Assembly (NCBI GenBank): GCA_945905925.1
Contig: CAMDQN010000024.1
Span: 1-60,848, forward strand
Length of the DNA: 60,848 bases
Source: Singulisphaera sp. GP187
Lineage (GTDB): Bacteria; Planctomycetota; Planctomycetia; Gemmatales; Gemmataceae
Direction: 5' to 3'
Position numbers and translations under genes: made by a program. The notes under the pieces were generated by a model. That model ran no database searches, was not told the origin of the DNA, and saw only the letters and a program-made list of their open reading frames with translations. This document shows, piece after piece, positions 28,339-36,948 of this stretch; the stretch's first letter is position 1; every line of letters begins with the position of its first letter.

Positions 28339-29397
28339 ATGGCTCGAATCAACCTTTTCAGTAAGTCCGAGAACCGGCTCCGCCCGGTGTGGCAGGCGCC
28401 GGTACCGGACCACGTCATCGGCGTGGCGTGGTCGCCGGACGCTTCGCGGCTCGCGGTCGCTGCGGTCAGCGGGCCGATCACCATCTTCGACGCGAACACC
28501 GGCAAGCCGGTCCACCAACTGAAGGGCCACGGCTTCGGCACCGCGGCGCTCGCATGGCAGTCCACCGGTTCGCTCCTCGCGTCGGTGGGGCAAGACAGCA
28601 AGGTCCGCGTCTGGGATGCCGCAACGGGGCAAGAAACAAAGACGTTCGACGCGGGTGCGTCGTGGGCGGAGAAGGTGGTGTGGCACCCGTCCGGGCAGTA
28701 CCTCGCGACCGCTGCTGGGAAGAAGGCGAAGGTGTGGACCGCGGCCGGCGAACTGGTGCGCGAACTTCCGCCGCAGGCCGGCACCGTGATGGATCTAAAG
28801 TGGCGACCGGGCACGAATCACCTTACGCTGCTCGCCTACGGTTCGGCCACGACCTACGACCCGCTCGCGAGCGCGGAACCCACGAAGTTACTCGCGTGGA
28901 AGGGGTCGCCGCTTGCGATGGCGTGGAGTCCCGACGGGAAGATCTTCGCGCACGGCAACCAGGATTCGACGGTTCACTTCTGGTACTACGACGCGTCGCG
29001 CGACCTCCAGATGTGGGGCTACAAGACGAAGGTGCGGGAACTCGCGTGGGACTTCACCTCGCGCTACCTCGCGACCGGCGGCGGCCCGGTGGTGTGCATC
29101 TGGGACTGTCAGTTTAGCGCGAACGGTCCCGAAGGGTCGAAGCCGACAATGCTGGCCGGGCACGATGAGGACGCGAACCTGACCGCTCTCGCGTACCAGC
29201 ATCGCGGGTTCCTGCTCGCTTCGGCGGCGCTCGATGGAAAGGTGCTGCTGTGGCAGCCGACAAACCGCAAGGGCGCGCAGGTGGGCGAGTTCCAGTTCGC
29301 GACCGGAGAGGCGTCGGTGTTGGCGTGGTCCGCGGACGACAAGTCACTCGCAGCCGGCAGCGGAGCGGGAGCCGTCGCGGTGTTCCGCGCGGGGTAA
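28339..29397 (+). CDS. WD40 repeat protein next to the CobW GTPase
   Basis: A 352-residue protein from ATG 28339 (MARINLFSKSENRLRPVW). About seven WD40 blades are seen: VIGVAWSPDASRLAVAAVSGPITIFD, ALAWQSTGSLLASVGQDSKVRVWD, VVWHPSGQYLATAAGKKAKVW, MAWSPDGKIFAHGNQDSTVHFW, LAWDFTSRYLATGGGPVVCIWD, ALAYQHRGFLLASAALDGKVLLW and VLAWSADDKSLAAGSGAGAVAVF. A single seven-bladed propeller is the likely fold, with no signal peptide. Its place directly after a CobW gene suggests a role in metal delivery or insertion, perhaps as a client or scaffold for the chaperone; this is inference from context only. It lacks a clear Shine-Dalgarno sequence because a palindrome occupies that space. Confidence 0.93.
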   Translation: MARINLFSKSENRLRPVWQAPVPDHVIGVAWSPDASRLAVAAVSGPITIFDANTGKPVHQLKGHGFGTAALAWQSTGSLLASVGQDSKVRVWDAATGQETKTFDAGASWAEKVVWHPSGQYLATAAGKKAKVWTAAGELVRELPPQAGTVMDLKWRPGTNHLTLLAYGSATTYDPLASAEPTKLLAWKGSPLAMAWSPDGKIFAHGNQDSTVHFWYYDASRDLQMWGYKTKVRELAWDFTSRYLATGGGPVVCIWDCQFSANGPEGSKPTMLAGHDEDANLTALAYQHRGFLLASAALDGKVLLWQPTNRKGAQVGEFQFATGEASVLAWSADDKSLAAGSGAGAVAVFRAG

Positions 29398-29399
29398 TC

Positions 29400-29456
29400 G
29401 GAGCCGTAACCGTCAGGGAACGCGGCGGTACCCGCTCCCAGACGGTCGCGGCTCCG
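29400..29456. terminator. Palindrome between convergent genes ('GGAGCCG-ACCGTC' family)
   Basis: CGGAGCCG-ACCGTC at 29400-29415 pairs with GACGGT-CGGCTCCG at 29440-29456; inner bases also pair partly (AGGGAACG with CGCTCCC). It starts two nt after the WD40 stop and ends 12 nt before the rpiA stop, so it is positioned as a shared terminator. Confidence 0.75.
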
Positions 29457-29467
29457 AAAGCAAGACT

Positions 29468-30160
29468 TCACCCCGCGCTGCCCTGGCGCACTTCGACGCT
29501 GCCGTCTTCCGCTTGAATCATGATTATGTGGGCCATCTTCGCGAACAACCCGGTGCCGACGACGCCGGGGATCGCGAGCATCTTCGTGTCCGTCTCGGCC
29601 GGGTTCGTGATCGCGGTCGTGACGCAATCGAGAATGTAGTTTCCGTTGTCGGTCACGATGATTTGCCCGTCCTTCATGCGCGGTTGCGACGGGAACCCCA
29701 TCCGTTCGAGGTGCTTGCGGCACGGTGTCAGCGCGAACGATACCACTTCCACCGGCAGTTTGCCGCGTGCGCCCAACACCGACACAACCTTCTCCGCGCC
29801 CGCGAGTACCACGAACTTGCGTGCGTACGCAGCCACGATCTTCTCACGCACGAGCGCGCCGCCGTAGCCTTTGACGAGGTCGCCGTTCGGGTCGATCTCG
29901 TCGGCTCCGTCCACACACACGTCGAGGTAATCGACATCGTCGAACGTCACGAGCGGGATGCCGAGTTTCGTCGCGAGCGCTGCTGACACTTCCGATGTCG
30001 GCAACCCGCGAATGCGGAGACCGGCTTGCACTTTCGCGCCGAGCGCTTCAATGAACGCGGTCGCGGCTTTGCCGGTGCCGAGTCCGACGACCATACCGGC
30101 GCTAATGAGTTCGACGGCTTTCGCGGCAATGGCGTCGGTGTCGGGCGTGTTCGCGGGCAT
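29468..30160 (-). CDS. rpiA: Ribose-5-phosphate isomerase A
   Basis: A 230-residue cytoplasmic enzyme that interconverts ribose 5-phosphate and ribulose 5-phosphate. Diagnostic motifs are present: the phosphate-binding GLGTGKAATAFIEAL at about residues 26-40, GLPTSEVSAALA, the active-site DGADEIDPNGDLVKGYGGALVREK, and KLPVEVVSF. The length fits RpiA (about 220-235). It starts at ATG 30160 and is transcribed towards the WD40 gene. It can supply ribose 5-phosphate to prs at 680. Confidence 0.97.
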   Translation of the reverse strand: MPANTPDTDAIAAKAVELISAGMVVGLGTGKAATAFIEALGAKVQAGLRIRGLPTSEVSAALATKLGIPLVTFDDVDYLDVCVDGADEIDPNGDLVKGYGGALVREKIVAAYARKFVVLAGAEKVVSVLGARGKLPVEVVSFALTPCRKHLERMGFPSQPRMKDGQIIVTDNGNYILDCVTTAITNPAETDTKMLAIPGVVGTGLFAKMAHIIMIQAEDGSVEVRQGSAG

Positions 30161-30227
30161 GGATTGTCCTGGCAGCGTGTGGGGATGTCATTAATAGACG
30201 CCGAAGTGCGGTCCGGCATTCGCGCCG

Positions 30228-30899
30228 TTACGCTTTCCCCAGCACGAGATCGACCACCCAACACCCGCGAACGTGAACCTGCTGCGGATCGCGACAGTGG
30301 TTCAGCACATCGTCGTTATCGCAACCGGCGTCTTGAAGCGAGTCCGCGAGAATGGGCATCGCGCTGAATTCACGCGATTCGTACATCCCGCGAGCGAGTG
30401 ACACTGCGGTGTCCGTGCGCCACGAAGGGGAGAAGGTAACCGGGCGGAACGGATTCCCGAAGATGTCGCGGACGATCGCGAGTTGGGCTGCCATTTCCGT
30501 AACGCCGGGTGTGAGTTGCTGGCCACGGAGCGCGAGAGGCGCAAATGTGAAAATCCCCGAGACGTGAGAGGCTTTGCCGTGCGCCGCGTACTCAACGGCC
30601 ATAACCGCGTAGTGTCGGCGATATCCCGGCTCTTGGAGAGCCTCTATCGCGAGCGACACCAGCGCACGGCGAGCGGCAAGTAACTCCTTCCAGAGATTGG
30701 GAGCGTCCCGTTTGGTACCGTCGGCGTGGCGCTCGCACGCCTCGATGAGTACCCGCGCTCGTGTGTCGTTCCACAGAAACGGGAGCAACCGTCGAGCGCA
30801 TGCACACGCGACTAGCCGCCGCTTGCGATCGCCTTGAACTGGCTTGTGTTTCCACAGGTTCTCTGGATTTCGTGCCGCACGCCACTGCTTTTCGTTCAT
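30228..30899 (-). CDS. Gemmata-type uncharacterised paralogue-family protein
   Basis: A 223-residue helical protein. It starts MNEKQWRAARNPENLW and continues DRKRRLVACACARRLLPFLW. The C-terminus has the pattern DIFGNPFRPVTFSPSW, then VSLARGMYESREFSAMPILADSLQDAGCDNDDVLNHCRD and HVRGCWVVDLVLGK. This layout is a hallmark of a large paralogue family in Gemmata and relatives, frequently seen as a C-terminal segment of repeat-containing proteins. No catalytic motif is recognised. It starts just upstream of rpiA on the same strand with a 68-nt gap. Confidence 0.88.
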   Translation of the reverse strand: MNEKQWRAARNPENLWKHKPVQGDRKRRLVACACARRLLPFLWNDTRARVLIEACERHADGTKRDAPNLWKELLAARRALVSLAIEALQEPGYRRHYAVMAVEYAAHGKASHVSGIFTFAPLALRGQQLTPGVTEMAAQLAIVRDIFGNPFRPVTFSPSWRTDTAVSLARGMYESREFSAMPILADSLQDAGCDNDDVLNHCRDPQQVHVRGCWVVDLVLGKA

Positions 30900-30934
30900 G
30901 GGCTTTCCTCCCGTCGGCAGCAGACCAAACGAGC

Positions 30935-30993
30935 GCGGCTGGGTGTCACCCCAGCCGCCTGCGTGCCGCGCTCGCCTTCGGCTTGCGGCTAAA
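30935..30993 (-). terminator. Hairpin downstream of the peptidase gene plus a TTAGCCGCAAG repeat
   Basis: GCGGCTGGGTG and CACCCCAGCCGC (30935-30958) form a compact stem downstream of the prolyl oligopeptidase gene on the minus strand. Next to it, 30971-30993 reads on the minus strand TTAGCCGCAAGCCGAAGGCGAG; a related copy is at 45838-45863. Confidence 0.65.
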
Positions 30994-31009
30994 CGTTACT
31001 GCTGTTCTC

Positions 31010-33175
31010 TCACTTCCCAATCTCAGGCTTGAAGTCGAGCGTCTTCACGAGGAACGCCCACTGGTCGGCGATTTCCTCGATCACCTTCGTCGTCGGCTTG
31101 CCGGCCCCGTGACCGGCCTTCGTCTCGATGCGGATTAGCACTGGATTCGGGCCGGTGTGGTTCGCTTGTAACGCTGCCGCGAACTTGAAACTGTGACCCG
31201 GGACTACGCGGTCGTCTGTGTCCGCCGTCGTCACCATTGTGGGCGGATACGCCTTCAGCCCGTTCTTCAGCAGCACATGGTATGGGCTGAACTTGATCTG
31301 TGACTCGAAGTCGTCCTTGTTGTCGCTCGAACCGTAGTCGTCCACCCAGAACCGGCCCGCGGTGAACTTCTGGAAGCGGAGCATGTCCATCACGCCAACC
31401 GCCGGCAAGCACGCGCCGTAGAGGTCCGGGCGCTGCGTCATGCACGCGCCGACCAGCAACCCGCCGTTGCTCCCGCCCTGAATCGCGAGTTTCTTCGGCG
31501 AGGTGTACTTCTCCTTCACCAAGTATTCGCCGGCCGCGATGAAGTCGTCGAACACGTTCTGCTTCTGGAGTTTCGTGCCGGCGCGGTGCCACGCGTCGCC
31601 GTACTCGCCGCCACCCCGAAGGTTCGCCACAGCGTACACGCCGCCCATTTCCATCCACTGCAACCGCGAGACCGAGAAACCGGGCGTCAGCGAGATGTTG
31701 AACCCGCCGTAGCCGTACAGCAGTGTTGGGTTCGTGCCGTCTAACTTGATGCCCTTCTTGTGAGCAATGAACATCGGCACCTTCGTACCGTCCTTGCTCG
31801 AATAGAAGACCTGCTTCACTTCATACATCGCGGGGTCAAATTTTACCTTCGCCTGGCGGATCAGTTTGCTCTCGCCGGTTGCGGGGTCGTAGCGGTAAAT
31901 GCTCGTCGGCGTGGCGAAACTGCTGAACGTGTAGAACGTCTCCGTGTCGGTGCGCTTACCGTTGAAGCCGCTCGCGGTGCCAATCCCAGGAAGAGCCACG
32001 TCGCGCACGAACTTGCCGTCCACCTCGTGGACTTTCACCGCGGTCTTCGCGTCCTTCAGGTAGCTGCAAATGAAGCGGTTACCGACCAGATCCACGCTAT
32101 CGAGCGGTTCGTTTGCCTGCCCGATGATCGTCTTCCAGTTCTTCTTGTCGGGGTTCTTGGTGTCGATCGCGATGACCTGATACTTCGGCGCGTTGTAGTC
32201 CGTCTGGAAGTAGAACACGCCGCCGTCGTTGCCCAGGAAGTTGAACTTGCCCTCGTGGTTGTCGATCAGGTCTACGATCTTGGTTGTCGGGTCACTCAGG
32301 TCTTGGTAACTGATGCGGACCTTGCGGCTGGTGGTGCCGTCGCCGATGGAGATGAGGAGGTACTTGCCGTCCTCGGTCACGCCGCCACCGACGGTCCACT
32401 TCGGGTTATCCTTCCGCTCGTAGATCAATTTGTCGTCGCTTTGCGGTGTGCCCAACTTGTGGTAATAGAGCTTCATGTCCACGTTCAGATTCTGGAACGC
32501 GGCGCCCGCTTGTGGTTCCGGGAAGCGGCTGTAGTAGAAGCCCTTGTTGTCTTTCGTCCACGAGGTGTTGCTGAACTTCACCCACTTGAGTTCGTCGCTC
32601 AGAACTTTCCCGGTGGCCACGTCGAGCACCTTCCACACGTTCCAGTCGCTGCCGGACTCGGCGGTCCCGTAGGCGATCAACTTGGCGTCGTCGCTCACTT
32701 CCAGACCGCTCAGCGCGACCGTGCCGTCCTTGGTCCACGCGTTCGGATCGATCAGCATCTTGGCTTCGCCGTCGAGCGTGTCCTGCACGTACAGCACGTT
32801 CTGATTCTGGAGGCCGTCGTTCTTGAAGAAGAAGTACCGGTTGTTGATCTTGAACGGCGCGCTGATCTTCTCGTAGTTGAAGATGTCGGTGATGCGTTTC
32901 TTGATCGCCTCGCGCTCCGGGATGCTTTCCAGGAACGCGTTCGTGACCTTGTTCTCGGCTTCGACCCAGTCGGCCACGTCCTTGGACTTGCGCACGTCGT
33001 CTTCGAGCCACCGGTACGGGTCCGCGACCTTCGTCCCATGGTAGTCTTCAACGACATCGCCCTTCTTTGTGTCGGGGTACTTCAACTTCTTCGGCTCCTC
33101 GGCTTGGGTGTTCGAAACGAGTAGTGCCACAATCGCGGCGATGGTTGTCGCCATTGCCCAGCGTGTCAGGCGCAT
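31010..33175 (-). CDS. Secreted prolyl oligopeptidase (S9A family)
   Basis: A 721-residue protein with a signal peptide (MRLTRWAMATTIAAIVALLVSNTQA). The N-terminal and C-terminal parts form the alpha/beta hydrolase (VEDYHGTKVADPYRWLEDD…), with a beta-propeller in the middle (about 80-430). The nucleophile Ser is in QGGSNGGLLVGACMTQRPDLYG (about residue 569), Asp in TADTDDRVVPGHSFKF (about 654) and His in ETKAGHGAG (about 689). These match the catalytic triad of family S9A, which cuts after proline in peptides shorter than about 30 residues. Secretion to the periplasm is predicted. The length fits the family (about 700). Confidence 0.97.
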   Translation of the reverse strand: MRLTRWAMATTIAAIVALLVSNTQAEEPKKLKYPDTKKGDVVEDYHGTKVADPYRWLEDDVRKSKDVADWVEAENKVTNAFLESIPEREAIKKRITDIFNYEKISAPFKINNRYFFFKNDGLQNQNVLYVQDTLDGEAKMLIDPNAWTKDGTVALSGLEVSDDAKLIAYGTAESGSDWNVWKVLDVATGKVLSDELKWVKFSNTSWTKDNKGFYYSRFPEPQAGAAFQNLNVDMKLYYHKLGTPQSDDKLIYERKDNPKWTVGGGVTEDGKYLLISIGDGTTSRKVRISYQDLSDPTTKIVDLIDNHEGKFNFLGNDGGVFYFQTDYNAPKYQVIAIDTKNPDKKNWKTIIGQANEPLDSVDLVGNRFICSYLKDAKTAVKVHEVDGKFVRDVALPGIGTASGFNGKRTDTETFYTFSSFATPTSIYRYDPATGESKLIRQAKVKFDPAMYEVKQVFYSSKDGTKVPMFIAHKKGIKLDGTNPTLLYGYGGFNISLTPGFSVSRLQWMEMGGVYAVANLRGGGEYGDAWHRAGTKLQKQNVFDDFIAAGEYLVKEKYTSPKKLAIQGGSNGGLLVGACMTQRPDLYGACLPAVGVMDMLRFQKFTAGRFWVDDYGSSDNKDDFESQIKFSPYHVLLKNGLKAYPPTMVTTADTDDRVVPGHSFKFAAALQANHTGPNPVLIRIETKAGHGAGKPTTKVIEEIADQWAFLVKTLDFKPEIGK

Positions 33176-33231
33176 GAGGTTCGCTCCTGGAACGAGTGGA
33201 GGGAGAGGGGAAGGCGTTAGAAGGAGATTAT

Positions 33232-33266
33232 AGAGGCGTTTAGCGGCGAACCCGAAGGGGTCGCTG
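33232..33266. repeat. Half copy of the 'GTTTAGCG' family
   Basis: GAGGCGTTTAGCGGCGAACC at about 33234-33253 followed by a short internal GCGAACCC/GGGGTCGC pairing. It resembles 24379-24406 and lies between the peptidase and the frameshifted gene. Confidence 0.6.
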
Positions 33267-33277
33267 ATTCGTATCGT

Positions 33278-34109
33278 TTACTCTTCGGCGCCGAGTAACT
33301 CGTCGAACGCCTCGCGCATGATCCACGCCTGGCGGGTCGGGTTGCCGTTCCGTTCCGCGTCCGCGAGCGCGGCGCACATCCTTCACCGCCTCCGGCGCGT
33401 TGCCGTCCACCAGCGAGCGGGCGGTGCCCGCGTAGGTCTCGTAGCAACTGCGGTGGTCGCCCGCGTTGAATACCGGTGCGCCGATCGAAATCGCCACCGA
33501 GAGCAGATCGCGCACCTCGTGCGGCACTGCGCTGTTGACTGTGGACATCTGAAGTACGTCGTCGAAGCCGTAACGCATGGCCCAGGCTTGCGAGTCCGGG
33601 TCGTCCATTTCGAGGCACTCCGCGAGTGCGGCGCGGAGCCGGTCCGCGGCCGGGTCCGGGAGCACCGCGAGCGTCGCCAGGATCACTCGCGCGGTGCAGG
33701 AGTAGACGTCGTAACAGCCCTGGTGGTCGCCGGCGTTGTACGCCGGGGCGCCGATGGAGATGGCGCGGTTGATGAGCGATTTCGACGCGGTGAGCGGTGC
33801 GATTGGGTCTTCGTCGTCCGGTTCGCCGTGCCCGAGCAACTGCTCGATCCCTTCCCGTAGCGTATCGGCCTGATCCTCCGGTTCGCCCGTTCCCTCGCTT
33901 TCGGCCCGCATCAGCGCGCGTTCGAGGTGAAAGTCAGCGCCATCATCAAGCCCGGGGATCATGCGCGCGTACCGGACCGCGCAGGCGAGCAGGGCATAGG
34001 TTCCCGCGTGATCTGTGGTTCCCGTGGCGCGCCCGCCGAGACGCAGCGCGTCGGTCAGAATCTCACTCGCGGTGCTGAGTGGGTCGAAGCCGTCGTCACA
34101 TCGTGCCAT
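33278..34109 (-). pseudogene. Duplicated-domain protein with a probable 2-nt frameshift
   Basis: The frame from ATG 34109 is normal to about codon 244 and then loses coding character. Two copies of an 80-residue unit are seen: copy 1 from 'INRAISIGAPAYNAGDHQGCYDVYSCTARV' to 'LRAALAECLEMDDPDSQAWAMRYGFDDVL', copy 2 from 'LLSVAISIGAPVFNAGDHRSCYETYAGTARS' onward. In the frame as read, copy 2 degrades after 'NAPEAVKDVRR'. Two bases inserted near 33371-33378 restore 'DVRAALADAERNGNPTRQAW', followed by 'IMREAFDELLGAEE' and a stop at 33278, matching copy 1. I therefore treat it as one protein of about 276 residues with either an assembly error or a real mutation. I do not know the family; the cytoplasmic repeat may be a tandem bundle. 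Confidence 0.75.
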
Positions 34110-34191
34110 GACGCCCTCGCGCGGGAGTACGAATAGTCGTCGCGTGGTGCATCTTACCTGTGGCGCGGACCCTGCGACAGTACGGTCGGCA

Positions 34192-34629
34192 TCAGGCGGT
34201 GCCGAACGCGGCGTGAACCAATTCGAGCAAGAACGCCACCGTGAATGGTTTCTCCAGAAGTGGTGTGTCGGGTGGGAGCGGTTCTGGCGTGAGGCCGGGA
34301 CCCGGGAACGCGGACATGAACAGGACCGGCAGTTCCGGGCGCAAGGCGTGAACCCGCGCGGCCAACTCCACCCCAGTGGCGAACGGCATGACGATGTCGG
34401 TCAGCACAAGGTCGAACGCGGAGGGGTCGGACGCGAACAGGTCGCCAGCGTCGCGCCCATTCGGGGCGGTGGTGACCGCGAAGCCAGTTTGTTCGAACAC
34501 GATGCGGACGAACTCGCGCACCACGTCGTCGTCCTCGGCCACGAGGATCGACCGCCGGCGCGCGAGCGGTTGCGGCGCGGGGGTCGCGCGGTTCTTCCTG
34601 GGCGGTTGTAGGGTTGGATCGACCGGCAT
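34192..34629 (-). CDS. Single-domain response regulator (receiver)
   Basis: A 145-residue protein. After a 25-residue disordered start, residues about 26-140 form a receiver: ILVAEDDDVVREFVRIVFEQ (acidic pocket), the phosphorylation Asp in LVLTDIVMPFATGVELAA, the switch region LFMSAFPG and the conserved Lys in LLEKPFTVAFLLELV. No output domain is present. Such lone receivers act by protein-protein contact. It lies downstream of the HDOD-kinase gene on the same strand (about 160 nt after it). Confidence 0.95.
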   Translation of the reverse strand: MPVDPTLQPPRKNRATPAPQPLARRRSILVAEDDDVVREFVRIVFEQTGFAVTTAPNGRDAGDLFASDPSAFDLVLTDIVMPFATGVELAARVHALRPELPVLFMSAFPGPGLTPEPLPPDTPLLEKPFTVAFLLELVHAAFGTA

Positions 34630-34788
34630 CGCACACCCGAGCTACGTTGTGATGTAGGGTCGGCGTCGCGAGTCAAGAGGCAAACCGTGCTTTGTATTCG
34701 TAGGAGAAGTGGGTGAGCAATGGCAACGGTGAGAACGTAATTTCACCGGATTCGCCCGAATCGCAAAACCAGTGCCGGGCGCGGATCG

Positions 34789-36756
34789 TTAGCAATACTC
34801 GCTGAGGATCGCGGCGACGGACGCGGCGTCCGGGTAGCGGGAGGCTGGATCCTTGTGCAGCAGTCGGATGATCATCTCGTCGATCCAGTTCGGGAGGTTC
34901 GCGCGCAACTGGCCGGGCGGGACTGGCTCCTTCGAACACACGGCGTTAAGCACCGCCACCAAGGTTTGGCCCGGAAACGGGACGCGGCCCGTAACCGCGT
35001 GGTAGAAGACCCCGCCGAGGCTGAACAGGTCGGACCGCGTGTCGGCTCTTTCACCCTGAATGGCTTCGGGTGCCATGAAGAATGGGGTGCCGATCAGGGT
35101 GCCATCGACGGTCATTTTCGCGTCATCGACCACACGCGCCAGCCCGAAGTCGGTGATCTTCACCCGCCCGGTGTCTTCCTCGATCAAAATGTTCGCCGGC
35201 TTGATGTCGCGGTGGACGATGCCCTTCGCGTGCGCGGCGGCCAGCCCCGCCGCGATCTGTTGCGAGGCACTGACGGCCAGGAGCACCGGCATCGGCCCCC
35301 GCTGTTCGATCTGCGCCTCCAGGCAGTTCCCGCGGACGTACTCCATCGCGATGTAGGTCACGCCGGCGGCCTCGCAAACCGCGTGAATCCCCACCACGTT
35401 CTCGTGCTGGATCGAGGCCGCGACCCGGGCCTCGCGCGCGAACCGCTGGCGCGCGACCGGCGACGCGGCCACTTCCGGTGCGAGCATCTTGATCGCCACG
35501 AACCGGTTCAAACTCGGCTCGAACGCTTTGAATACCACGCCCATCGCGCCCCGACCGAGGAGACTTTGGAGTTCGTAACTCCCCAACTGGCACCCGTTCT
35601 CGGGCAGATTTTCAGCGAATTCGGGTCGGAACGCGGGAAGATTGTCGGTGGAGTCGTGGGCCGATCGCGGGACCGAGGCGGGGGGAGCGAGACTGGGTTT
35701 CGTTGCCGCTCGCTCAGGTTTGACCGGGCGCACGGTCACGCCAGTGGAAACGGGTCCGTTCATGCGATTGCGGCTGCTCTCCACGGTCAGGTTCACGAGT
35801 TCCGCCGCGCCTGCGGCGAGGATCGCCGTGTAGTCCGGGCACTGACCGATGTCCTGATTGAGAACGGTCGCGAACGCTGTGATCTTGTGCGCGACGGTCT
35901 GTAGAAACGCTACGAGCGCCGGGCGCGGCAGGTGAAACCGGTCCTTCGCGGTGTTCAGGACGCGATCGAGGAGTGCCGGGTTCTGAGCGACGTGGTCCAG
36001 TTGAATAAGGTAACTCGCGAACTGGAGCAACTCGGCGCGGTTCTGCTGCGCCATTCCGCCGGCCGCGAGCAGTGTCGGCTGGTGGTGGTACCGGATTGGT
36101 TCCACGATGTCGGCGGGCAATTTCCATTGTTTGAGGATCTCGGCTGTGACATCGGCGTGATCGATTCCGAACGACGCGATCTCCGCACCACACGGGTCTT
36201 CGAGCAATCCGACGCCGTAATACGCGACGTGTTTGAGCCAGGCGTCGGGGTAAATCTGGCGTAGGAGCAACTCGCCGAGGTCGCGGAGCAACCCCGCGAC
36301 GAGGTCGTCGTCCGGGTTCGGGCGGCGCGTGAGGACGGCCAGTTCGCGGGCGATAATGGCTCCGCCGACCGACGACATCCAGTAGTCTCGCGTGGTCTGG
36401 TCCGCGCCGCGCCCAATCTTCATGGACGGGAGCGATAACCCCAGCGCGAGCGATCGCACCGTGTTCAGACCCAGCACGTGAACCGCCCGCGCGACCGAAG
36501 CGATCGGCTGCTTAAGTCCGTAGATGCACGAGTTCACGGCCCGGAGGAGCTTTGCACACAGGGCCGAATCGAGCGTGAGGAGCGCGACGATTTCGGTCGG
36601 TTTGCAATCCGGTTGGGATGCCGCGTTCACCACTTGGAGCGCCACTGCGGGCGCCGTCGGGAGCCGCGTCGGGTCGAGAATGGCCGCCAGCACCTCCGTA
36701 CGCTCGGCGCGTTGCCGGGGCGGGATTGTGGGTGGAGTGTTGATTGTTGCCGGCAC
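34789..36756 (-). CDS. HDOD domain fused to a Ser/Thr protein kinase
   Basis: A 655-residue protein. I start at GTG 36756, which has AAGGA seven nt upstream; the longer frame to 36927 adds non-coding-like residues. Residues about 20-220 are an HDOD domain (LPTAPAVALQVVNAASQPD, LLTLDSALCAKLLRAVNS, AVHVLGLNTVRSLALGLSL, LLRDLGELLLRQIYPDAW, HADVTAEILKQWKLPADIVEPIRYHHQP). A linker (about 300-390) leads to a Hanks-type kinase: Gly loop LGRGAMGVV (about 400-408), AIK Lys 423, HRDIKPANIL (515-524), DFGLAR (536-541) and APEAIQGE. HDOD domains often respond to signalling states, so this could couple a signal to phosphorylation. Downstream partner may be the lone receiver. Confidence 0.93.
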   Translation of the reverse strand: MPATINTPPTIPPRQRAERTEVLAAILDPTRLPTAPAVALQVVNAASQPDCKPTEIVALLTLDSALCAKLLRAVNSCIYGLKQPIASVARAVHVLGLNTVRSLALGLSLPSMKIGRGADQTTRDYWMSSVGGAIIARELAVLTRRPNPDDDLVAGLLRDLGELLLRQIYPDAWLKHVAYYGVGLLEDPCGAEIASFGIDHADVTAEILKQWKLPADIVEPIRYHHQPTLLAAGGMAQQNRAELLQFASYLIQLDHVAQNPALLDRVLNTAKDRFHLPRPALVAFLQTVAHKITAFATVLNQDIGQCPDYTAILAAGAAELVNLTVESSRNRMNGPVSTGVTVRPVKPERAATKPSLAPPASVPRSAHDSTDNLPAFRPEFAENLPENGCQLGSYELQSLLGRGAMGVVFKAFEPSLNRFVAIKMLAPEVAASPVARQRFAREARVAASIQHENVVGIHAVCEAAGVTYIAMEYVRGNCLEAQIEQRGPMPVLLAVSASQQIAAGLAAAHAKGIVHRDIKPANILIEEDTGRVKITDFGLARVVDDAKMTVDGTLIGTPFFMAPEAIQGERADTRSDLFSLGGVFYHAVTGRVPFPGQTLVAVLNAVCSKEPVPPGQLRANLPNWIDEMIIRLLHKDPASRYPDAASVAAILSEYC

Positions 36757-36858
36757 CTGATTATCCTTGTGAATTTTCGCCCGCGAGGAGGATTTGCGAA
36801 CTGAAGGATAGCACCGGAGTCTGGGTCGCGAACGAGAGCCAGTCAAGTGCGGGTAAGT

Positions 36859-36887
36859 CGCTTGCGGCTTCGCGGGTCTGCGAAGCC
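36859..36887. repeat. Decayed copy of the 'GCTTGCGGCTTCGCG' family
   Basis: CGGCTTCGC at about 36865-36873 pairs with GCGAAGCC at 36880-36887. The full outer arm present at 5375 and 46726 is lost. It lies in the gap between the HDOD-kinase and the next gene. Confidence 0.5.
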
Positions 36888-36948
36888 CCTCCGACAGACA
36901 CCCGCGTAACCGCGAGCAGTTCCCCACGGTCGGGGCGTCGCCGCTCCC

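Noticed and set aside
27430-28686. A 418-residue Val-rich frame antisense to the CobW gene
   Set aside because: It is the reverse complement of the His-rich codons (CAC gives GTG), so it is not a protein.
31760-33124. A 454-residue open frame on the plus strand
   Set aside because: It is antisense to the prolyl oligopeptidase; the composition is that of a shadow frame.
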